DNA from: JAFGDI01 sp963662515
Lineage (GTDB): Bacteria > Planctomycetota > Phycisphaerae > Sedimentisphaerales > SM23-30
Length of the DNA: 64,000 bases
Reading direction: 5' to 3'
Assembly: GCA_963662515.1 (NCBI GenBank)
Contig: OY759675.1
Span: forward strand, 806,001-870,000
Shown here: positions 8,641 to 16,951 of the stretch, piece by piece
How positions within the stretch are numbered: the stretch's first letter is position 1
Layout: every line of letters starts with the position of its first letter
Notes under the pieces: generated by a model
What the model was told of the DNA's origin: nothing
Database searches by the model: none
What the model saw: the letters and a program-made list of their open reading frames with translations, nothing else
Translations under genes and position numbers: made by a program

Positions 8641-10530
8641 ATGCAAAAAGAATCAGAGACAAGAGAGTTACTGACAAAGATTCTGGCCAATTCCGGTCAG
8701 GCGGTGGTCGTACTGGACGCTCAGGGTATAATTAAGCTGGCCAATGATCGTTCGCTTGAGTTTCTGGCTCAGGGCAATAGTGATTGTGTCGGTGATCCTT
8801 TTGGAACACTGGTCAACGATCAGGGCGGCGGCCTGCTGACTGACTTACGCGCTATGGCTGGTTCTGCCGGTGGTTGCTGTGAGGTAGATCAATTGCTTAC
8901 TCTGGCAGGCGGACGGGTTTTGAATGTCCGGATCAGGGCAGTGATAAGTGGTACTGATCTTATTTTGTACATAGATGATAATGCCGATGTTGACTGGCTG
9001 CGTCGTCAATTGCAGATGACAACCGAGCAGATGGAACGCAATCTTTTGGTCGCCCGTGAGAAGGAAAGTTATCTTCGCTCTATATTTCGCAGTTCCGGCA
9101 TAGGTATAGCCTTGTTAAACCTGAATGGCTCTATAGTGGAGTGTAATGCGGTATATCAACAGCTGACCGGCAGAACGGTTGACCAGTTGCGTATGAAGTC
9201 TTTCGCTGCATATCTGCACCCGGAAGATATGCGCGGGGCAACAGGCATATTTAATGATCTGGCGGCGGGTAAATGTGCCCACTATCAGATCGAGCAAAGG
9301 CAGATGTTGCCTGATAATGACCAATACGCCTGGGTTAAGGTTTCTGCTTCTCTTATTCGCTCAGTGAGCGGTCGGCCCGATTATGCCCTCTTTATTGTAG
9401 AAGATATATCAGAGCAGAAGAAGGCTGAATTGTCATTCCGCCAGAGCGAGCTCAAATATAGAGCCCTTTTTGAGGGTATGCTTGATGGTTTTGCCTGTCA
9501 TAAAGCTGTTCGCAATGCCTCTGGTGAGATAGAGCGATATGAGTTTACCGAGGTTAATGATGCCTGTGCCGATATATTAAAGCTCACTCGCGAGCAAATA
9601 ATAGGCAAGTCGCTGGTCGAAGTTGCTGCACTTACTGATTTTACTCTGGAATGGGACAAGCTCTATCATAAGGTCGATCAATGTCGAATACATATCCGTC
9701 ATGATATCTACTCGTACAATCAGGGCAGGTGGTATTCTGTTTTAGCTTATAGTCCGCAGCCGGATTATTTTGTTACCTACATAGAAGATATAACCGAGCG
9801 TCGTCAGATCGAGGAAGAGATACGCGTGTTTGCAACAGAGCTGGAATGTAGTAATCGAGAGCTGGAGCATTTCGTGACTCGTGCATCTGGTGAGCTTTCC
9901 GGTCGGTTAGAGCAGATAGCAACAACGATAACCGAGCTCAATGAAGATCAGCAGGTGGCCCAGTCTCATCAGGCGGGACGCTCGCTGTCTGCTATTGTTG
10001 GTCATTGTGATAGTTTGCAGGGTATGCTTGATGGTTTGCTGGTCTATTCTCGTATGGTGTATCGTGGTAATCCGCTGGAAAATGTCGATCTCAACGAAAT
10101 TATGCTGACGGTAAAGACTATTCTGGCCAGCCGTCTGGCTCAGGGTGATCTGGTTCTGCAATGGGGTAATATGCCGGTGGTTTATGCCGATCGTCAGCAG
10201 ATAGAGATGATGTTCGTTAAGATAATCGAGGCCCTTGACCTCTTTGCCTTGCCTGGTGCATTGCAGGTGGGTATATCTGCGGTGCAGTCGGGTAAATATT
10301 GGAGTATCAACCTGGCGGCCAGTCCGGTAGATATGCCTCAGAAACTCTTGCGTATCATCTTTGATGTCTTCCGTTCCTTTGAATATCGCAATAAAACCTA
10401 TAGTACCGGCATACACCTGCCCTTGTGCAAGAAGATCATGGAAAGGCATGAGGGACAGATCGCTGTAGCTCTGTCAGAGTCCGATAAGTGTGTATTCCAC
10501 CTTACTTTTCCCATTCCCTCAGTAGAATAG
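8641..10530 (+). CDS. multi-PAS sensor with degenerate histidine-kinase module
   Basis: A 629-residue cytoplasmic sensor-like protein without membrane segments. Three PAS-like domains cover roughly residues 10-125, 145-265 (ending VEDISEQKKAE) and 272-390 (ending IEDITERRQIE). A dimerisation-helix region follows (ECSNRELEHFVTRAS). In HisKA domains of this type the sequence AS-H-[DE]-L carries the phospho-accepting His; here residue 417 is Gly (RASGELSG). The ATPase part is also degraded: the N-box Asn is missing (QQIEMMFVKIIEALD) and no DxGxG is visible, although a G2-like segment GIHLPLCKKIMERHEG remains. It is probably a pseudokinase that senses or scaffolds rather than phosphorylates. No response regulator gene is adjacent. 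Confidence 0.85.
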   Translation: MQKESETRELLTKILANSGQAVVVLDAQGIIKLANDRSLEFLAQGNSDCVGDPFGTLVNDQGGGLLTDLRAMAGSAGGCCEVDQLLTLAGGRVLNVRIRAVISGTDLILYIDDNADVDWLRRQLQMTTEQMERNLLVAREKESYLRSIFRSSGIGIALLNLNGSIVECNAVYQQLTGRTVDQLRMKSFAAYLHPEDMRGATGIFNDLAAGKCAHYQIEQRQMLPDNDQYAWVKVSASLIRSVSGRPDYALFIVEDISEQKKAELSFRQSELKYRALFEGMLDGFACHKAVRNASGEIERYEFTEVNDACADILKLTREQIIGKSLVEVAALTDFTLEWDKLYHKVDQCRIHIRHDIYSYNQGRWYSVLAYSPQPDYFVTYIEDITERRQIEEEIRVFATELECSNRELEHFVTRASGELSGRLEQIATTITELNEDQQVAQSHQAGRSLSAIVGHCDSLQGMLDGLLVYSRMVYRGNPLENVDLNEIMLTVKTILASRLAQGDLVLQWGNMPVVYADRQQIEMMFVKIIEALDLFALPGALQVGISAVQSGKYWSINLAASPVDMPQKLLRIIFDVFRSFEYRNKTYSTGIHLPLCKKIMERHEGQIAVALSESDKCVFHLTFPIPSVE

Positions 10531-10621
10531 TAATTTATTTTTGCTTGCGATAAGTATGTTATTGTCTTAATGGCTTGATTTTATTGTAGTTATGTTAAAA
10601 ACACTTTTTTTTGTCTCTGTC

Positions 10622-10657
10622 TTGACTTTTGTTTATATCCATCGTATTATCGTAATA
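10622..10657 (+). promoter_or_regulatory. promoter with overlapping operator for the ArsR gene
   Basis: TTGACT (10622-10627) and TATTAT (10645-10650) are spaced by 17 bp. The -10 box is part of a dyad, TATTA-TCG-TAATA (10645-10657), a plausible ArsR-family operator for autoregulation. Transcription from here would start close to the first ATG, so the mRNA may be nearly leaderless or use the ATG at 10671. Confidence 0.7.
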
Positions 10658-10658
10658 T

Positions 10659-10949
10659 ATGAATAATTCAATGAACAGTAAAGTGTTAGATTTTGAGAAG
10701 GATAGCGAATTATTAAAGGCTTTGGCTCACCCGGTGCGATTGCGTATAGTGTGTGGGTTGATGTCCGGCGATGGCTGTAATGTAAATAAGATCGTAGAGA
10801 ATTTGCAGTTACCACAATCGACAGTGTCGCAGCATCTGGCGATATTGCGTGGACAGGGGGTAATAAGCTATCGAAAAGATGGGGTTAAAACCTGTTATTG
10901 GGTAACTGATGAGCGTGTGAAAAAACTCATAAATGTTCTTAAAGCGTAA
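10659..10949 (+). CDS. ArsR family transcriptional repressor
   Basis: A 96-residue winged-helix repressor. LLKALAHPVRLRIV leads into the helix-turn-helix LPQSTVSQHLAILRGQG and the wing YRKDGVKTCYWV. The ELCVC metal-binding box of arsenic sensors is absent. Cysteines are at 32, 40 and 79; two of them (40, 79) flank the recognition helix region, which would fit a thiol-based sulfur or redox sensor of the BigR/SqrR kind, but equivalence of positions is not proven. Downstream lie a CoA-disulfide reductase/rhodanese and a transporter, which supports a reactive-sulfur theme. Confidence 0.85.
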   Translation: MNNSMNSKVLDFEKDSELLKALAHPVRLRIVCGLMSGDGCNVNKIVENLQLPQSTVSQHLAILRGQGVISYRKDGVKTCYWVTDERVKKLINVLKA

Positions 10950-11000
10950 CTGTTTACAGTGTTTATAAAAGAGCAAAGTTAACTGTGAAATAAATTGTTT

Positions 11001-11190
11001 AGTAATAAGATATAAGATATAAGTTGATAAGCTCTTGTGTCGGCCCTGAGGCCGACGGCTGGTTTAAAGGCTCTGCAACCAGACAGAGCAGACAAGTTTG
11101 TCTAGTCTGTACCGCTGCGAAGCCTTTAAAAGAGGTCCCGACCTGTCGGGACACCGGAGCTTATCAACTTATATCTTATATCTTATTACT
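11001..11190. repeat. palindromic intergenic element, copy 2
   Basis: This 190-bp element between arsR and the CoA-disulfide reductase gene has perfect 34-bp inverted arms (11001-11034 and 11157-11190). The outer 26 bp are identical to those of copy 1. Internal hairpins are GTCGGCC-CTGA-GGCCGAC (11039-11056) and GTCCCGA-CCTG-TCGGGAC (11135-11152), and TTTAAAGGCT pairs with AGCCTTTAAA. The whole can fold as one branched cruciform. Confidence 0.85.
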
Positions 11191-11210
11191 GTAACCGTGT
11201 GAACGGTTAC
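11191..11210. promoter_or_regulatory. 20-bp dyad next to repeat copy 2
   Basis: GTAACCGT-GTGA-ACGGTTAC is an 8+4+8 perfect inverted repeat that starts at the first base after the palindromic element, about 100 bp before the reductase gene. It could be an operator or part of the target site; which one is not decidable here. Confidence 0.5.
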
Positions 11211-11306
11211 CTTAAAGGTGTATAAAATAAGGCGTTATGCAATAGTAGTCAGTTTATTGGCTTTGCATGACTGTCGAATAAACGGGTTAGAACAGGAGAT
11301 AGTACA

Positions 11307-12986
11307 ATGGCGTTAAAAGTGGTAATAGTAGGTGGTGTGGCTGCCGGTCCGAAGGTTGCTTCAAGAATAGTTCGTTTATGCCCGGAGGCAGAGGTAACCT
11401 TGTTTGAGATGGGTGAGTTCCTCAGTTATGCCGGGTGCGGCTTGCCTTATTATATTTCGGGTGTAGTAAAAGAGCAGAAGGAGCTGATGAGTACGCCGGT
11501 TGGCGTGGTGCGTGATCCGGTCTTTTTCCAGAATGTCAAAAATGTGAAGATCTGCAATCATACCGAAGTGACTGCAATTGACCGCCAGAATAAGAAAGTG
11601 TCAGCCCGTAATCTCAAGGATAATACTACTTGTGAGGTTGCTTATGATAAACTCGTACTGGCAACAGGTGCATCTTCTTTTGTTCCTCCGATCGAGGGGA
11701 CAAAACTTCAGCATGTTTACACTTTACATGGTGTGGAAGATGCCGAAGGTATCAAAGCCAGTTTTAAGGAAAGATCGGCTCAGAATGTAACTATAGTTGG
11801 CGGCGGTCTGATCGGTATAGAAATGGCTGAGGCCTTTGCTGAGATGGGCGCAAGAGTAACAGTGGTTGAGGCCATGGATCAGATACTTACTTTTTTAGAC
11901 TGGGAAATGGCTTTGCAGGTAGTTAAGCATCTCAATGCCAAAGGGGTGAAAGTGCTTACCGGCACAAAGGTAAGTGCCCTGGTTGGTAATGGCTCGGTAG
12001 AGAAAGTTGTTACTGATAAAGGCGAAATACCCAGTGAGATAGCTATTATTGCCGTTGGCGTAAGGCCCAGCAGCTCTCTAGCCAAAGCAGCCGGTCTGAC
12101 AGTTGGCAAAGGCGGTGGTATTGTCGTTAATGACAAGATGCAGACTTCTGACCCGGATATTTTTGCCGCAGGCGATTGTGTGGAAATGACTAATATTATA
12201 ACAGGCAAGCCGTGTTATGTGCCGCTTGGTTCAACGGCCAATAAGCAGGGGCGTGTAGCGGCTGATAATATCTGTGGTAGCGGCCGCGACCGGTTCCCCG
12301 GTGTATTAGGCACAGCTATCTGTAAGGTTTTTGATTTTGCCGTTGGTGCTACTGGTCTGTCAGAGTCAAGGGCAAAGGCTGAAGGCTATGATGTAATTAC
12401 AGTTCTGACGCCGGCTCCCGATAAGGCCCATTTCTATCCGACAGCTAAAACGGTTATGCTCAAGCTGGTGGTAGATAAAGCAACTCGCCGGTTATTAGGT
12501 ATGCAGGGCGTTGGCCCGGGTGATGCCGATAAACGGATAGATGTGGCAGCTACAGCAATAACAGCAAAGATGACCGTTGATGATATAGCGAATCTTGACC
12601 TGGCCTATGCCCCGCCTTTTGCCCCGGCGATGGATAATATAATCACAGCGGCCAATATAGCTCGCAATAAGCTCGATGGCATATTTGAGTCAGTGACCCC
12701 GATGGAAGTCAAGGCCATGCAGGATGCCGGGCAGGATATTTTCCTGTTGGATGTGCGTACGCCAGATGAATATAATGCCGCCCGTATCCCTGGCGGTGTA
12801 CTTATCCCGCTGGGTAAAGTTCGCAGCAGTCTGGACAAGATCCCGCACGATAAGCCGGTGATCGCATTCTGCAAAATATCATTACGAGGCTATGAGGCTG
12901 CCCTGATATTAAAGGCAAACGGCTATACCAATGTAAAGGTAATGGACGGTGGTGTTGTAATGTGGCCTTATGGGCTTGAAAGCTGA
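11307..12986 (+). CDS. CoA-disulfide reductase / persulfide reductase with C-terminal rhodanese domain
   Basis: A 559-residue flavoprotein. Residues 1-450 are a two-dinucleotide-binding oxidoreductase: VVIVGGVAAGPKVASR for FAD, YAGCGLPYY with the redox-active Cys44, a second Rossmann motif TIVGGGLIGIEMAEAF for NAD(P)H, and FAAGDC. Residues ~465-559 form a rhodanese domain with the active Cys522 in AFCKISLRGYEA. This fusion is known from enzymes that reduce CoA disulfide, CoA persulfide or polysulfide. It starts after AGGAGAT. With the ArsR gene and the transporter it forms a likely sulfur-handling operon, interrupted by repeat copy 2. Confidence 0.9.
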   Translation: MALKVVIVGGVAAGPKVASRIVRLCPEAEVTLFEMGEFLSYAGCGLPYYISGVVKEQKELMSTPVGVVRDPVFFQNVKNVKICNHTEVTAIDRQNKKVSARNLKDNTTCEVAYDKLVLATGASSFVPPIEGTKLQHVYTLHGVEDAEGIKASFKERSAQNVTIVGGGLIGIEMAEAFAEMGARVTVVEAMDQILTFLDWEMALQVVKHLNAKGVKVLTGTKVSALVGNGSVEKVVTDKGEIPSEIAIIAVGVRPSSSLAKAAGLTVGKGGGIVVNDKMQTSDPDIFAAGDCVEMTNIITGKPCYVPLGSTANKQGRVAADNICGSGRDRFPGVLGTAICKVFDFAVGATGLSESRAKAEGYDVITVLTPAPDKAHFYPTAKTVMLKLVVDKATRRLLGMQGVGPGDADKRIDVAATAITAKMTVDDIANLDLAYAPPFAPAMDNIITAANIARNKLDGIFESVTPMEVKAMQDAGQDIFLLDVRTPDEYNAARIPGGVLIPLGKVRSSLDKIPHDKPVIAFCKISLRGYEAALILKANGYTNVKVMDGGVVMWPYGLES

Positions 12987-13007
12987 TTGAGAGATAGAGG
13001 ATTAAAT

Positions 13008-14012
13008 ATGATCGTATTTCGTGTTTTAAGTATATTACAGAAGAATCTGGTTTATTCCATACCGGCTTTTATGCTGGCAGGTATTATTGTCGGATGGCTG
13101 GCTGATGTTTCGTTTTTGAAGGCTGCTGTTATGCCGCTGACTTTCCTTATGGTGTATCCGATGATGGTGAATATGCAGTTGAAAAAGCTGTTTACTCATG
13201 GTGATACCAGGTTGCAATTGCTGACTCAGTTGATCAATTTCGGCATAATACCTTTTGTTGCCTTTGGTATTGGTAAGCTGTTCTTTGCTGATGCACCTCT
13301 GATCGCATTGGGGCTTTTACTGGCTTCCCTGCTGCCAACCAGCGGTATGACTATATCATATACCGGCTTTGCCAAAGGAAATATGAATGCCGCGGTGAAG
13401 ATGACGGTTGTTGGGCTTATTCTCGGTTCGCTGGCTGCTCCGTTCTATGCCCGTTATCTGATGGGTGCGGTAATAGAGATACCGCTGGCCAATATTTTCG
13501 GTCAGATAGTGCTTATGGTCTTTCTGCCTCTGCTTGCCGGTAATATTACTCAGCGGGTATTGGTCAATCGATATGGTCAGGAGAAGTACAACGCTGACCT
13601 GAAAAATAAATTCCCGCTCTTTTCTACTCTGGGTGTTTTGGGTATAGTCTTTGTGGCTATGGCTCTGAAGTCTCGTACTATAATTGCCCAGCCGGCTTTA
13701 TTGATAAAGCTGATCGTGCCGTTACTTTTGCTCTATCTGTTTAATTTCGGCTTGAGTACGATAATTGGCAAGCTGCTTCTTACTCGCAATGATGCCATAG
13801 CTCTGGTCTATGGAACGGTAATGAGAAATCTCTCGATAGCTCTGGCTATTGCTATGACCGTTTTTGGCAAGCAGGGTTCAGACATAGCCCTGATAATCGC
13901 TATGGCCTATATTATTCAGGTGCAGGGCGCAGCCTGGTATGGCAAATTTTCTGACAAGATATTTGGTGAGCCTGAGCCGGTGACTCCTACGAGTTGTCGG
14001 GCTGCTTCCTGA
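13008..14012 (+). CDS. bile acid:sodium symporter / ACR3-like permease
   Basis: A 334-residue membrane protein of the BASS/ACR3 superfamily with about ten hydrophobic helices and the family segment LPTSGMTISYTGFAKGN. The ATG at 13008, 21 bp after the reductase stop, is preferred because an AGAGGA sequence precedes it. The operon with a CoA-disulfide reductase and an ArsR regulator makes transport of a sulfur compound or arsenite-like anion plausible; the substrate is unknown. A strong terminator follows. Confidence 0.85.
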   Translation: MIVFRVLSILQKNLVYSIPAFMLAGIIVGWLADVSFLKAAVMPLTFLMVYPMMVNMQLKKLFTHGDTRLQLLTQLINFGIIPFVAFGIGKLFFADAPLIALGLLLASLLPTSGMTISYTGFAKGNMNAAVKMTVVGLILGSLAAPFYARYLMGAVIEIPLANIFGQIVLMVFLPLLAGNITQRVLVNRYGQEKYNADLKNKFPLFSTLGVLGIVFVAMALKSRTIIAQPALLIKLIVPLLLLYLFNFGLSTIIGKLLLTRNDAIALVYGTVMRNLSIALAIAMTVFGKQGSDIALIIAMAYIIQVQGAAWYGKFSDKIFGEPEPVTPTSCRAAS

Positions 14013-14025
14013 TAAATAACTTGCT

Positions 14026-14074
14026 AAAAAAAAGCGGAGAGTTGAACTTTTGTTCGCTCTCCGCTTTTTTTTTA
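14026..14074. terminator. bidirectional terminator
   Basis: A stem of about 16 bp pairs AAAAAAAAGCGGAGAG (14026-14041) with CTCTCCGCTTTTTTTT from 14057. With A-runs left and T-runs right it serves both the permease gene and the convergent metallo-beta-lactamase-fold gene. Confidence 0.88.
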
Positions 14075-14095
14075 TCTCTATTTGTCGGGCAGGTT

Positions 14096-14926
14096 TTATT
14101 CGAAGGTGATCGTATCGCCGCAATGGCAGATCCTGACCCGGTCGGGCATGCTTTCCTGCATGGCCTTAACGGCTCTTTCGCCTGTGCAGTGTAGTGGAAT
14201 TATCTGTTTGATATCACGCTTGAGCAATTCTGTGACAGTCTGGTCGATTTTTTCCTGATTGGCGTTTTCCAGGTGCATACCGCCAATGACGGCATGGATC
14301 GGTTTATTATTGCTGATCTTGTCTATATAGTCCAAAGTGTTGACAACTCCGGCGTGAGCACAGCCCAGTAAAACCACAAGTCCCAGGTCGGTTTTGATAA
14401 ATACCGCCTGATCGTCAAGGACATGGTCTGGTTTTGCCCCATTTATATTGAGCGAGAATTTTGCCTCTGGTTTTTCAAAAGGACAGTTTCTCGGTATGCC
14501 GCCGGTTACCCCTATGCCAGGAGTTATTACGGTGGGAGTGTCGGTAAACACTTTCCAGTGTTTGTTGATTATCTGACGGGAACGACGCGGCATGCCTATA
14601 TAATGCATGCCATCGGGTCGCCGACTGTAACGGCCCCAGCAGGCCTTCGAGTGCATACAGACACTGGCTTCTGGTGCCAGCTTTAATACTGCCGGAGCGC
14701 CGCCTGCGTGGTCGTAATGACCATGACTCAGGACTAATATGTCTGTCTGGCTCAGGTCAATCCCAAGTGCCAGAGCATTCTGGGCAACTAAACCGCTCTG
14801 ACCGGCATCGAGAAGAACTTTGTGATCTCGATAGTCGATCCATAGCGACAAGCCATGTTCTACTCCAAGATCAGAACGCTCTGTGGTATTTTCAACCAGT
14901 ATCGTTATTTTCAGGTGGTTAGACAT
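14096..14926 (-). CDS. MBL-fold metallohydrolase
   Basis: A 276-residue metallo-beta-lactamase-fold protein. The metal-binding motif SHGHYDHAGG is near residues 64-73; a further ligand-like motif is GCAHAG near residue 195, with IGGMHL and PLHCTGE after it. The pattern matches the group often annotated as dihydropterin-ribofuranosyl-aminobenzene phosphate synthase-like, whose bacterial members have no settled function. An AGGAG site precedes the ATG. A promoter, structured leader and terminator-like hairpin lie 70-230 bp upstream on the same strand, so expression may be attenuated. Confidence 0.85.
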   Translation of the reverse strand: MSNHLKITILVENTTERSDLGVEHGLSLWIDYRDHKVLLDAGQSGLVAQNALALGIDLSQTDILVLSHGHYDHAGGAPAVLKLAPEASVCMHSKACWGRYSRRPDGMHYIGMPRRSRQIINKHWKVFTDTPTVITPGIGVTGGIPRNCPFEKPEAKFSLNINGAKPDHVLDDQAVFIKTDLGLVVLLGCAHAGVVNTLDYIDKISNNKPIHAVIGGMHLENANQEKIDQTVTELLKRDIKQIIPLHCTGERAVKAMQESMPDRVRICHCGDTITFE

Positions 14927-14997
14927 CTACATACTCCTGTAAAGTAAACCTTTATTATACAGAACGGAGTCAATTGGGCCAATGAAATAATCCTGCA

Positions 14998-15119
14998 AAA
15001 AAAAAGGATACTTTCCCGTTAAGAAAAGTATCCCCGAATTGTGTTCGTTTGCGTCTTCTGTGAATGTCACATCATAGCAAACTTGAATAGGAGCTCATTT
15101 GCTTATATTGAATAAGCTG
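14998..15119 (-). ncRNA. candidate structured small RNA or attenuator leader
   Basis: From a promoter at 15126-15154 a transcript of ~120 nt would end in a terminator: GGATACTTT / AAAGTATCC stem, then eight T. Three hairpins can be drawn in the RNA: GCTTAT-TCAAT-ATAAGC; GTTTGC...GCAAAC enclosing TGTGA-CAT-TCACA; and the terminator itself. The next gene on the strand starts 72 bp later, so this is either a free sRNA or a leader that can stop transcription before the MBL-fold gene. It does not match any riboswitch I can recall. Confidence 0.5.
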
Positions 15120-15125
15120 AAGCCC

Positions 15126-15154
15126 ATTGTAGAATATTGCATTATTCTAAGCAA
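15126..15154 (-). promoter_or_regulatory. promoter of the candidate small RNA
   Basis: On the minus strand TTGCTT (15154-15149) and TACAAT (15131-15126) are separated by exactly 17 bp. Confidence 0.55.
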
Positions 15155-15159
15155 GAGTT

Positions 15160-15740
15160 TTTTAAAAAAATGTTTTGCATTTATTTTAATAATAGGACTT
15201 TATTTGTCTTTTTCGTTACTTTGGATAATTTAAGGCCTATATTATTGTTGATTATTGTGAGTCTCAAAATTGGTGATGATTTAGAGGTTTAGCTTTCTTG
15301 TTTTTCTAAGTTATTTCTTTGCAAGTAGTTATGCTTAGCTAGATCTTGTTTTGGCTGATTTTCCTTTATTTTATACATTATTATCATGCAACGATTCTAC
15401 AGATGGAATGATTTGGTGATTCAAGAATGTAAATATGGTTGAAAGTGGACTTGCTGTTTTATATGTGAACTTTCAGAAGGATTAGGATTGTAATGAGATT
15501 ATTATAGCACTATATTGCATTTTTTGTCATTCTATGGAATGGGGTATTGTTGTGGTATCGTATATGGATATTTCTTCGATTGCTATATGGTTTTTAAGTG
15601 TTAAAATGGTTAATGTGGTTTAAGTTTAAGGCCCCAAGAGTTGGCTAGATTACTAAAGTGCAATTAAACCATAGTTTTAACTGCTAAATTATGCTTGAAT
15701 AAAAAAGGCTTTTTTAAGACAATTAATGAGAGTAAACACA
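15160..15740. other. AT-rich intergenic stretch upstream of the hexuronate operon
   Basis: About 580 bp of AT-rich DNA with no convincing gene. It should carry the promoter of the kdgK-eda-uxaC-uxuB-uxuA operon, but I could not identify a clear -35/-10 pair or operator. Confidence 0.6.
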
Positions 15741-15760
15741 CAAACAGGAGAAGATCGTTT

Positions 15761-16861
15761 ATGTCTATAATCGCTGTAAAGACAAAAGAACAATGTAAAT
15801 ACGACATTTTATCACTCGGAGAAGTAATGCTTCGCTTAGACCCGGGTGAGGGGCGTATCCGTACGGCCCGCAGTTTTAAGGCTTGGGAAGGCGGAGGTGA
15901 ATATAATGTAGCTCGTGGCCTGAGACGCTGTTTTGGTCAGCGTGCGGCCCTGGTAACAGCCTTTGCCAAGAACGATATTGGCCTGCTCCTGGAGGATCTG
16001 ATCCTGCAGGGCGGTGTGGATATGTCGTATGTTAAGTGGGTTGATTATGATGGCATTGGGCGTACCGTTCGCAATGGCCTGAACTTCACTGAGCGCGGCT
16101 TTGGTATTCGCGGTGCGGTGGGTTGCAGTGATCGTGGTATAACGGCGGCCTCGCAGCTCAAGGCTGGCGATATCGACTGGGAACAGATATTCGGGGTTGA
16201 TGGCGTACGCTGGCTGCATACCGGCGGGATATATGCCGGGCTTTCTGAGACAACGCCCGGCGTGATCCTGGAAGCGGTCAAGGCCGCCAAGAAATATGGC
16301 ACAATAGTCTCTTACGACCTTAACTATCGCCCGTCAATGTGGAAAGCGGTAGGTGGGCAGGCCAAATGCCAGCAGGTCAATAAAGAGATCGCCCGCTATG
16401 TCGATGTAATGATCGGTAATGAGGAAGATTTCACCGCCTGTCTGGGTCTGGAAGTTGAGGGCGTCGATCATAACCTTACTAATCTGGATACAGCCGCCTT
16501 TGAAAAGATGATAGCCGCGGCGGTTAAGGAATATCCCAATTTCAAGGCTACCGGCACAACGCTCCGCAGCGTAAAGTCAGCGACGATAAACGACTGGGGC
16601 GCGATCTGCTGGGCAGGTGGCAAGTTCTATCATGCCACGCATCGCAAGGACCTGGAGATAATGGACCGGGTTGGCGGTGGCGACAGTTTCGCCTCCGGCC
16701 TGATCTACGGCCTGATGGAACTGGGTGACGCTCAGCTTGCGGTGGAATATGGTGCAGCTCATGGCGCACTGGCGATGACTACGCCGGGCGATACCACAAT
16801 GGCCAGTCTTTCCGAGGTGAAAAAACTGGTCGGTGGCGGCGGCGCTCGTGTTGATCGATAA
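15761..16861 (+). CDS. kdgK: 2-keto-3-deoxygluconate kinase (PfkB family)
   Basis: Phosphorylates 2-keto-3-deoxygluconate (KDG) to KDPG. A 366-residue ribokinase-fold protein: the N-terminal LSLGEVMLRLDPGEGRI is typical of KDG kinases, the substrate region WEGGGEYNVARGL follows, and the C-terminal PfkB signature is DRVGGGDSFASGLIYG with the catalytic Asp. The ATG at 15761 is preferred to an upstream frame extension because AGGAG precedes it. It is first in the hexuronate operon, with eda next, so the two last steps of the pathway are adjacent. Confidence 0.9.
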   Translation: MSIIAVKTKEQCKYDILSLGEVMLRLDPGEGRIRTARSFKAWEGGGEYNVARGLRRCFGQRAALVTAFAKNDIGLLLEDLILQGGVDMSYVKWVDYDGIGRTVRNGLNFTERGFGIRGAVGCSDRGITAASQLKAGDIDWEQIFGVDGVRWLHTGGIYAGLSETTPGVILEAVKAAKKYGTIVSYDLNYRPSMWKAVGGQAKCQQVNKEIARYVDVMIGNEEDFTACLGLEVEGVDHNLTNLDTAAFEKMIAAAVKEYPNFKATGTTLRSVKSATINDWGAICWAGGKFYHATHRKDLEIMDRVGGGDSFASGLIYGLMELGDAQLAVEYGAAHGALAMTTPGDTTMASLSEVKKLVGGGGARVDR

Positions 16862-16951
16862 TAAACAGCCGGGACTTGTTCCTGGTGCCGAGCAGAAGGC
16901 TCACGAGGTTCGAGTTTTCTGTCCCTTTTAGAACTAATAGAAAGTGTGAAC

